A stretch of 64,000 nt of DNA, from NCBI GenBank assembly GCA_914767885.1, contig CAJZBQ010000002.1, positions 682,001 through 746,000 on the forward strand, given 5' to 3'. The stretch comes from Blepharisma stoltei. Its lineage: Eukaryota > Ciliophora > Heterotrichea > Heterotrichida > Blepharismidae. The first letter of the stretch is position 1. Every line of letters starts with the position of its first letter. The notes under the pieces are model-generated. The model had not been told where the DNA came from and made no database searches. It saw only the letters and a program-made list of their open reading frames with translations. Shown piece after piece: positions 56,435 to 64,000 of this stretch. A program made the translations under genes and the position numbers.

Positions 56435-57680
56435 TAGTTTTAATAAAAAAAAAATTAAATGCGGCAAATTTTTTAAACTTTCAAATCCAGATTTGTAAAT
56501 ATTTGAATTAAAAATATAATTTAATTTATAAAATAAATGCATAAGTATGCAAGCCATTTAAATTAAGATTAGTTGGAGATCTCATTGCCATATTCATTGA
56601 TTATATAATAAAATACAGTATATCCAAAAATTTTATTGCTGAGGGCTAATTTTCCAAAATAGAAAGTTTTTGCCTCCTAATCAATGAGAAAAGTAAGTGC
56701 TTCAGGTTTTTGTACAATGAGCTTCATATTGATTTATTAACCACTTATTTAACAGAAATAAGTCTTGCTTATATGATATCAAATGAATTTAAAGCATATG
56801 CTTAAGATTTATATATATTTAAATGGTGGAGTAAATTGGCCTGCTCCTGTAATTGGCACTACACAGGATTTTGAGAGCTCGATGAAGTGGCTGGCATCTG
56901 ATCAACTAAATCAGCAATATTTTCTTGATGCAGGTAATAAGGAACGATGAGATTAGCAGCCCAAGCTCAATCCAGGATCAAGTTTTTTCCTCATGGGTAA
57001 GTGGATCCGAGAGTTGGAAATGGATCTCAGAGCTGTATCAGAAGCTAATTCCATTTTTGATTAAGTGTTAGAAATTTAACCCTTTGGAGTTAGTGGGCAA
57101 CCTATGTTGGCGCGTGGTCAGGTGGGTCAACTCTTCCGTCTCTATTAGCTAGTAAAAGCACTTGTCCATAAGAGTAACCTTCGAGATGTCGTGAACCTGC
57201 TGGTGAGCATGTTGGGAAGCGTTAGCAAACTAGCTAGGCCTTCAGGCAAACATCTAACTTTAATAAAGTCTTATTAAACGTAAAGTAAGCTAAAGATTAA
57301 TTACTTTGCTGAATGAAATATTCAATAAAAATAAATTAACGATTTAATGGAAAATTTTAATTTTTTAGATAATATCTAGGACTAGAGTAACTCTATGTAT
57401 CAGTGTATTTTATAATGCTCTATTTGCAAAATTAAACTAATGCCAGTATTAAAGCATTGCATATATATAAAATTGTCTAGCAAATGAGTTTAAGAAATCT
57501 AAACATTTTATTAAGCGCAATATTATTTAAGATTGAATTAAGGTTTGCTTTATTAAAATTAAAGTAAATAATTAAATTTCTTACTTAATAGGAGGTACTG
57601 CCTCTAGCGGACATGGCCGGATGTGAACAGTATAAAAACAAAAATTAAATCTAAAGCTTAAATCTCTTTCAACAATAAAT
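56435..57680. other. Intergenic region with a GC-rich insert candidate
   Basis: AT-rich flanks around a GC-rich block at about 56827-57250. A small GC-rich patch near 57592-57635 (GCCTCTAGCGGACATGGCCG) may be another fragment. No protein gene seen. Confidence 0.45.
56827..57250. mobile_element. Candidate GC-rich SINE-like insert 8 (boundaries approximate)
   Basis: Composition like the other GC-rich inserts, with short shared words (TAGTGGGCAA, GAGATGTCG). I could not find a convincing flanking duplication. Confidence 0.4.
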
Positions 57681-58884
57681 ATGTCTTTTGCCATCAAATT
57701 TGCTTTTCTCTACATTTTCATTTCCTCTTCTTTTGCTGCAATTTCTATTGACCTCCACCGTCGTTACAAAACCGGCAAAAAGCTTTCGGAATATCCATCA
57801 AATGTGCCGTTCTGAAGGAACATCGAATAAGGTTACTAATTTTGAAAATGTAAAACTTATTTAGTGACTTTACTATGGGATGGTAAATATTGGAACTCCA
57901 CCCCAAGTTTTTACTTGTCACATTGACACCGGAAGTACAATGATATGGGTTGTTCAAACTGGATGCCAAGATTGCCATAAATGCAACAACACCTTTACGC
58001 CTTCCAAATCAAGTACATTTTCTACAGAATTCTACCCTTATAATTTAACTTACTTGAAAGGTAAGACTATAGGATATATTGCTTATGACACTTTAAGTCT
58101 TGGGGATGCAAGTATAAATGTAACTGACCAACCTTTTGTGCTTGCGATTGGAGAAGAAGATGACGATGGTTATGCATCAGATGGACTTATCGGATTTGCC
58201 TTTGATTCTTTAGAGCCAGGCTACCCATCCTTTATGACCCAGTTATATATTCAAGGGGAAATCAAGCATAGGACATTTGCTCTTTATTTAAACAAGGAAG
58301 GAGGAGATATTTCATCAAATCTCATGATCGATGGCTATGATTTGAAAAAATATTCAAAAGATAAAGACTTCCTCTATTTAAATATATACCAGCAAAGTGG
58401 CTTTTGAAATCTTTTAAATACCCAATTTAGCTTTGGAAATACAATTCTAGCGACTTACATTCCAGCTGTGCTTGATTCAGGCACGTCATGAATTTATGCC
58501 CCTGAAGAAATATATGAATCAATTTTAGATGAATTTATTGGGTCCTCCAGTTGCGAAATGATTTCAAAACAAATACAATGTCTTTGCGATAAAAAGTACC
58601 CTGATTTTAGCTGGATATTGAATGGGCATACGTTCAATATTTCGTCTGAATCTTATTTTTCTAAAAAACAAAAAATTGATGGAGTCAATTTATGCCAGTT
58701 CCTTCTTGGTAAGGGTTCAGAAGATGCATGACTGCTAGGTGATGTTTTTATGAGGAATTTTTATATAAATCATGACATGGATAATTTGAGAATAGGAATT
58801 GCAGAAGCTAGACATAGTGATAATGCACTTAGGTGGATTTTCGAAGGATGGAAGCTGATTCTTATCCTAATCATTGCATCTTAA
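57681..58884 (+). CDS. Pepsin-family aspartyl protease, secreted or membrane-anchored, ~390 aa
   Basis: Signal peptide SFAIKFAFLYIFISSSFAA, a propeptide (LHRRYKTGKK...), then VNIGTPPQVFTCHIDTGST with first catalytic Asp in DTGS and second in LDSGTSWIYAP. Cys pairs near CQDCHKC and LLGDVFMRNFYINHD are typical of the family. Several Trp are TGA. The C-terminus is hydrophobic (WKLILILIIAS), suggesting a GPI signal or membrane tail. A probable 15-nt intron GTAAAACTTATTTAG (57850-57864) joins FEN to WLYYGMVNIG. The frame between the propeptide and that exon (57783-57840) is not resolved; one more short excision or an indel is needed. Confidence 0.85.
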
Positions 58885-59254
58885 GCAAATAATTAATCCT
58901 TATTAATTGGAATTAAAATCCTATTTTATCAAATAATCTAATAAAAGAATATTCCAATATGCAGATATTAATTGATTATTGATCTGATTTTAATATTATT
59001 CAGCTTATCATCCTTATTATCTAATATTTAAATTAATCTGGACGAAGGGTAGTACACAGAATGATGAAATAATCAAGTAATAATGATTTCATTACAAAAA
59101 ACTTGATTTTGTAGGAAAATTACAAACATTAAGTTTATAAAAAATTTTACTTATTAAAACGTTTTTAATAATCAATTTAGCTTTAAAAATAGCATTATTT
59201 ACTTATATTTCAGTAATAATATGTTCGGTTACTCATTAATTTAGCTCCTCTCAA
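58885..59254. other. Intergenic region, ~370 bp
   Basis: AT-rich; upstream parts of a decayed protease copy may lie here but are not recognisable. Confidence 0.35.
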
Positions 59255-59521
59255 CTATATGCTATCCTTGGAAATGCAGCAGCAACTATTGCTGCCTTAG
59301 CTATGCTTTTATAACAAAATATTATATCAAAAATGATATAGTAAAATACACTATGTAGCAGGGGGCTTTTTTGGCTGGAACTTGAGCCAAAAAAGCCCCG
59401 TGCTACATAGTATATTTCACAATATGATAATTTGAAAGCCATATTTGCAGAAACCAATTATAATGCTATTCAATCTAATGGCATGAGTGGGAGCTTATCT
59501 TAATCTTAATCATTACTTCTT
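59255..59521 (+). pseudogene. 3' fragment of an aspartyl protease, with its own palindromic IES
   Basis: After removal of 59339-59429 it reads LSYAFITKYYIKNDNLKAIF then AETN..., parallel to LLGDVFMRNFYINHDMDNLR then IGIAEARH of the intact protease upstream. The final WELILILIITS-TAG block matches WKLILILIIAS but lies in another frame, so there is a frameshift. No catalytic region: a truncated tandem duplicate. Confidence 0.6.
59339..59429. mobile_element. Palindromic TA-bounded IES (91 bp) in a protease fragment
   Basis: TA at 59337-59338 and 59428-59429. Arms TACACTATGTAGCA / TGCTACATAGTATA and GGGGCTTTTTTGGC / GCCAAAAAAGCCCC. Begins TATAG. Confidence 0.7.
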
Positions 59522-59714
59522 AGCAATATTAATAGCTAAAGCTTAATTAACTAAAATAACCTTATTTTTTTTAATTTCTTCAAGCAATCTTATAAAAGCA
59601 ATTTTTGATTTTATTTTTCTACTTTAAAACTTAACTATACACATAATTAATTGCAATTAATTAAACTCTCAATTTACCACTATCATTATCCAATAATAGA
59701 AGTATAAAAAAGAA

Positions 59715-61048
59715 ATGTCCCAAAGAGTTTGCTATAAACCCGGATGTGGAGCAAAAGCCAAATTCAAATGCGTCTGCACCACTCCTGAAACTTATATGTG
59801 TGAAAAACATATCGACGATAGAGATCCACTCTTCAGAAGTCACATGGGCCATGAACTGATCAATGTTTATTGCAAGCCAGATTACGCTTCGAAAGATGCC
59901 TTCCTTAACTCCCCCCCTCCGTGAGTGAACAAAACCATTAGAAAAATCGCCATTTTTTGCCCAAAAACCCACCCTCCGTGAGTGAACAAAAATTTTTTAA
60001 TAGAAAAAATGTTGTATGGAAAAAAATTTAGATATATAAATGATAATTAGTATAATGAAATCTAGAGCTAATTCTGTTTAATTTTAAACGAATTGCTTTT
60101 TAAAACATAAATTTTATAAATTAAATTAATATTTTGTTTTCCAATTTTTGCGAATTAGGATTTTTTTTAAATTTCGAAAAAAATTTATATATAAATTTTT
60201 TTTAAAAATTAAAAAATTAACCCCCTCCGTTAGTGAACAAAATTTTTTTGTGGGGGGGGAGTAAGTTTCTTAATACTGAAATCATGAAACTTGGAACAGT
60301 CGAAAAAATCATTGTTGAAAACACAATGCTTGAAATTAAGGCTATCGAGAACAGTCTCCATAAAATCCTCTTTGGCATCAGTGATGCTAAAAACACTTTA
60401 TCTCGTCTATTAGAAGAAATAAACTCCCTAAGAGAAATGCCTTACGACAGCTCCAAGTCTCTATACAATTGATTAAAACTCCCCATACAAGAAGTTAATG
60501 CTCTTATCGAAAATTTAAAAAGGACCAAAGAGTTGCCCTCATCAGAAGGTTTTTACCAAGAAATGATAGACTTTACCCTAGATTTCGCCTTAAAACCAAT
60601 AGAGTCTCCTTTAGAAATTTTAGAAATTTTAAATGAAGGGAATAGAAAAAGTCAAAACCAATGCTTTAAGCAGCAAATGAATGTTATCTTAAACCTAAAA
60701 AATATTGTTGGGCATTATAAAAACAATCTTAATCAAGATTTAAGAAGCCCAATCAATAATGAAAGGTCTCCGAACTCGCTTTCTACGTATAAGCAAGACT
60801 TTGAAGCGTTGGCTAAGCAGGATATATCGAATTACAACATTCCTAAAAGAAATAGCCACATATTTACGAATAATAATTTGGCAGCACCTGATGCGGCTTA
60901 TCATATGACGGTGGAAGGGGTTGAATTAGAGCATTCAGATTCAGATCAGCCAACCACAGAAGAGGCATCTTCAGTAAACACTACGCATTCTGCTTATACA
61001 GCAGAAACTATTTCAGATTATTCTCCGATGAATACGCAATTCAGCTAA
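59715..61048 (+). CDS. N-terminal zinc-finger (B-box-like) plus helical protein, 325 aa
   Basis: Cys/His cluster CYKPGCGAKAKFKCVC ... MCEKHIDD ... HMGHELINVYC resembles a B-box or similar zinc-binding module (residues ~5-55). The rest is helical (NTMLEIKAIENSLHKILFGI) and then an acidic Ser/Thr tail ending PMNTQFS. A 356-bp MITE (59909-60264) is removed between SKDAFL and KFLNTEIMKLG. TGA at 60470-60472 reads as Trp (LYNWLKLPIQE). Function unknown. Confidence 0.8.
59909..60264 (+). mobile_element. CTCCGTGAG-family MITE / IES (356 bp) with a truncated right arm
   Basis: TAA at 59906-59908 and 60262-60264. Left motifs are intact. On the right the inner arm is present (CCCCCTCCGTTAGTGAACAA) but the outer inverted motif has lost TTCACTCACGGA, leaving TTTTTTTGTGGGGGGGGAG. 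Confidence 0.9.
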
Positions 61049-61429
61049 TAGAAAAGGAAAAGGCAAAGGTATAAATAATTAATGGTTATATTAATTAATA
61101 GACTGATAGATTAATATCTATAGAGATTGTTTAAAATTCGATATTATTACCGTCTGAATTAAGCAATATTCTCAAGATTTCAATTTGGTAAAGAATAATT
61201 TTTTTGATTTTAATAAATGATAGGGTATGATTGTTCAAGTAATATTTAATATGCAATATAGCTTTTCTCTGTAAAATCGTTTATAAATATAAGTTTATCT
61301 GCATTAAATATATCATAATTTTATCGTGATATCACCATATACTATATAAGTCATAATCAACAGAAAATTTATTAACATATTTTAAGGAGTCATTTTAATT
61401 AGCTTAAATCAGATAAACAAGGAATATAT
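61049..61429. other. Intergenic region, 381 bp
   Basis: AT-rich; nothing recognised. Confidence 0.35.
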
Positions 61430-61892
61430 TTAAATGGCTGTGCTAATTTTATTAAGTTCAATTTCCCTTGCTCTTAGCATTCTTGTCTTCTTAAAAGTTA
61501 GCAAACTTATACTAACTTTAATGCAGTAATAGATCCAAAAACTGATATTTTTTGCTTCTGCAAATCACATTCTTAAGCTATCATGATAAATATAATATTT
61601 CCTCATAAAAGCATCACATAGTAGCCAAATAAGGCATTCGAGTTTTGCCAGGAATTATTCGGCATATTGGATTCTCATCATCAACTTTATATTTTTCAAA
61701 ATAAAATCCAGATTCTATTTTAAACGTATACCCATTCCATAACTAGCTAAAATCAGGGTATTTCAAAATATGCGAACAAAAATAATTATTTAAAATTTCT
61801 TTACACCCATAGTGCCCAGCAAATCCATACATGATTGACTCATGCAGTTTCAGGAGCCACAATATGCGAGGAGCCTAAGTCAATAATTGATA

Positions 61893-61967
61893 TAGCACTT
61901 TCCTTGAATAGCCCGATAACGGGCTGGCTTTCATCCCGTTATGGGCTATTCAAGGGAAAGAGCTATA
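61893..61967. mobile_element. Palindromic TA-bounded IES (75 bp), GAATAGCCCGATA family
   Basis: TATAGCACTTTCCTTGAATA ... inverted end, with CCCGATAACGGGCTGG in the loop. Twin of 63268-63342, same length. Confidence 0.85.
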
Positions 61968-62218
61968 GAAAATTATCATTATAAAAATAATTTCCAAAGC
62001 TAAATTGAGTATTTAAAAGATTTCAATGCCCACTTCCTTCATATACACTTCAGAAAGTAAAAATTTTTCTTTTAAATAGTTCTTCAGGTCATACCATTAA
62101 AAGAAGATTTGATGAAAAAAAGATGTTCCTCTTTATTATTTAAATAAATATTAAATGTTCTGTGCTCAATTTTCCCTTGAATATATAGTTGATTCATAAA
62201 AGAGGATAATATTTCTTA

Positions 62219-62660
62219 CTCTCCCATCCGTGAGAAAACAAAACCACTGGCAAATCTTTTTTTTTGTTGAGTAAAAGCCCACCCTCCATGAGCGAGAAAA
62301 TTTTTTAATAATATTTTTGATAATTAGCATAATGGAAATATCTAGCTAATTCTGTTGAATTTTAAACAGTCTTCATTTTACAACATAAATCAAATTAGTT
62401 TTTACTTCTCAATTTTTGCGAACAATCTTTCACATTTATCCCTATAAAAAGTTAAATTTACTAGTCTTCTCTTATTAAAATACTGAATTCATTGCTCCTT
62501 ACTTCTTTCAAGCAATCCTGTTAGAAGCAGACCTCGCTTTCTATTTTAATTCTCATCGCTTTTAGCAAATCTGGAAAAGCTAAATATATAATTTAAAATA
62601 AACTAATTACCCTCCGTGAGAAAACAAAATGTTTTTGTTTGATTACGGAAGGGGAAGTTA
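62219..62660 (+). mobile_element. Decayed CTCCGTGAG-family MITE (442 bp) in the protease pseudogene
   Basis: TTA at 62216-62218 and 62658-62660. Motifs diverged (CTCTCCCATCCGTGAGAAAA; hairpin CCCTCCGTGAGAAAACAAAA / TTTGATTACGGAAGGGGAAG) and the core is longer than in other copies. Confidence 0.75.
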
Positions 62661-62989
62661 GCACTCTAAAGATTTGCAGTCTGGTCAAGGCCTATTTATT
62701 AATTATGAATTGGCTAAATAATTATTTCCAACAAAAGAGACAAAATTTTCTGGATTATTAGCTTCGCTCTTTTGCCTTTATTTCCATAATTACAAAAAGA
62801 GCTAATAATATAGAGAAATTATAATCCTGGTAAGAACCCCAAAGTAAAAACTAGTGCGAAGATTCATACTGAATTATAGACAAAGAAAAACCCTATTTTT
62901 TAAATAAGCTAATCTTCGTATATCTAAAAATTCAATCTTAGAATTAGTTTTAAATGACTTTAAATAAATTCAATTTCACACAGCAATAA

Positions 62990-63967
62990 CTAATCTTTGC
63001 TTGAAAATTGAGGTCTATGATTTAATTGTAATTTTGCATCAGAGTAGCTCCGTTGCACTCCTGCTTTATCTGACATCCTCAAAGGAGAAGGAGATTTTCG
63101 GAAATCACCGATAAGCATTGACACTTTATTAATCATTTCATCAATATCAGGTCTGGAAACTGACACTGAAGAAAATTGTACACACTGAGATCTCGGTAAA
63201 TTGTTTTCCATTGTAGAATTTGAGAAATCTTGGTCGCCTAACTCTATAGATTTTCTCATTTTAATTATAGGGCTTTCCCTTGAATATCCGATAACGGGCT
63301 GGCTTCATCCTGCTATCGGGCTATTCAAGGAAAAGCCCTATATTTCTGACTGGTTTTCTTTAAATTCAATCTTAGGAACTTCTTTTATTTCTGTATTAAA
63401 TCCGTCAATTTTATGATTTTTTTCTTCTTTTATTGTAGGGCCATAATGAGCTGTTGCAAAAGCTTCATAAAATCTGATAGCAGTTCTCAAAAATTCATAT
63501 AAAATAAAAGCAGTTAACGTCCTATCAGTGGCTTTTACATCATCAACAGTAAACTTATCCAGCATTTGTTTAATTTTCTTGATGATTTTGCAAGAAATCA
63601 TCTCGTTTTCAATAAAATAAAAAATCTGCCTAGTTGTTTGGACAACCATTCCTGGGTTTTTGGCATATTTTTGCATAGAATTAACAGCAGAGCTATCTCT
63701 TGCTTTGCTGCTTGGGAGTGAAATGGTTTTGTCTACTTCAGAAAAAAGCAAGAGAAATGATGTGCATATTGAATCAATAATATTATTACCTGGATTAAGG
63801 ATTTTTTGCCAAATATTAATGACTCGTGGAGTAATTCTGTTAATTTTTTGCTTTAGCTCAACAGCAATTTCAGCTAAATTTTCTGATTGTGGAACTTCTT
63901 CTGGCTGCTTTCTTGGAGATGCAGGCTCCGCAGATGATATAGCTCATACACCTTTATAGATTTCCAT
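62990..63967 (-). CDS. Hypothetical helical protein, 300 aa
   Basis: Start ATG at 63967 (MEIYKGVWAISSAEPASPRK, Trp from TGA). A helical core follows (ELKQKINRITPRVINIWQKI, MVVQTTRQIFYFIENEMIS, TDRTLTAFILYEFLRTAIRF), then a polar tail ending FSSKD at TAG. The frame is joined across the 75-bp IES 63268-63342 (ENQSEI|IKMRKSIEL). No family recognised. Confidence 0.7.
63268..63342. mobile_element. Palindromic TA-bounded IES (75 bp), twin of 61893-61967
   Basis: TA at 63266-63267 and 63341-63342. TATAGGGCTTTCCCTTGAAT ... inverted end, loop CCGATAACGGGCTGG. Removal preserves the reading frame of the 300-aa gene. Confidence 0.88.
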
Positions 63968-64000
63968 TATGAGCATATAACCGTTTCATTGGGCTTTATG

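Larger units (their letters stand above)
61430..62960 (-). pseudogene. Decayed aspartyl protease paralogue with two embedded IESs
   Basis: Minus-strand segments parallel the intact protease: SFMNQLYIQGKIEHRTFNIY (versus SFMTQLYIQGEIKHRTFALY), GHWNLLNTQFSFGN, FKIESGFYFEKYKVDDENPI, DAFMRKYYIYHDSLRMWFAE. The segments lie in different frames, with stops between them. About 100 residues between the N-terminal Cys region (near 62670) and SFMNQ are missing. IESs at 61893-61967 and 62219-62660. N-terminal part very eroded. Confidence 0.6.

Noticed and set aside
61893-63342. Twin foldbacks as Rho-independent terminators or a CRISPR-like repeat pair
   Set aside because: Eukaryotic context, TA flanks and frame restoration fit IESs; there are only two copies and no spacers.

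Overview
The window looks like germline (micronuclear-type) DNA of a heterotrich ciliate, most likely Blepharisma or a close relative. Five things in the sequence point there. (1) It is AT-rich and gene-dense, with intergenic spacers often under 100 bp. (2) TGA reads as tryptophan while TAA and TAG terminate: the Rab GTPase WDTAG motif uses TGA, and two calcium-dependent kinase paralogues swap TGG and TGA at the same conserved Trp. (3) Spliceosomal introns are only 15-16 nt long. (4) Many reading frames are cut by inserts whose removal, with one copy of a short flanking repeat, restores the frame exactly; this is how internal eliminated sequences (IESs) behave. (5) Most inserts belong to repeat families with inverted termini. 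Stentor also has 15-nt introns but uses the standard code. The species and germline assignment is inference.

Layout. 0.2-10 kb: a TPR-like protein gene broken by three GC-rich inserts, a kinesin, an F-box/kelch gene and a BT1-type transporter split by a 790-bp element. 10-21 kb: a small gene with a GC-rich insert, a Lys/Glu-rich protein, a coiled-coil gene carrying a 1.16-kb nested IES, an MFE-2-type short-chain dehydrogenase, POLD2, and an unknown 602-aa protein with an intron, a palindromic IES and a GC-rich insert. 22-33 kb: an FHA/RING-CH protein, importin-alpha, a basic repeat protein, a ChAPs-family protein, a possible mitoribosomal protein and small unknowns. 34-38.4 kb: tandem myristoylated CDPKs, the first of which looks like a pseudokinase. 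39-50 kb: small genes, RRS1, a membrane protein, a secreted Cys-rich protein, BolA and an axonemal-type coiled-coil protein. 50-56 kb: tRNA-Ser, MAT1, Rab2, fibrillarin and a coiled-coil protein. 57-64 kb: an aspartyl protease with two decayed relatives, a zinc-finger protein and one unknown gene.

Inserted elements, by eye: (a) 11 copies of a 250-440 bp C/G-terminated MITE (motif CTCCGTGAGTGAACAAA), 8 of them inside coding sequence; (b) 3 copies of a 730-790 bp family (motif CCCTTTAAATTGGAACAAAA); (c) one 595-bp element (motif CCATCCTTGATCGAACGAT). Families a-c have unrelated motifs but the same four-site layout and 3-bp TNA flanking repeats. (d) TA-bounded palindromes with TATAG-type ends (75-230 bp); (e) short unique TA-bounded IESs (43-90 bp); (f) GC-rich 370-560 bp SINE-like inserts with 8-16 bp target-site duplications, six of them inside coding sequence; (g) a 1.16-kb TIR element with a palindrome nested in it.

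Most genes are housekeeping or ciliary, and no multi-gene pathway is evident. The most unusual content is the insert population and the number of independent excisions the genes would need to be expressed. All predicted products assume excision, TGA=Trp and removal of the mini-introns.
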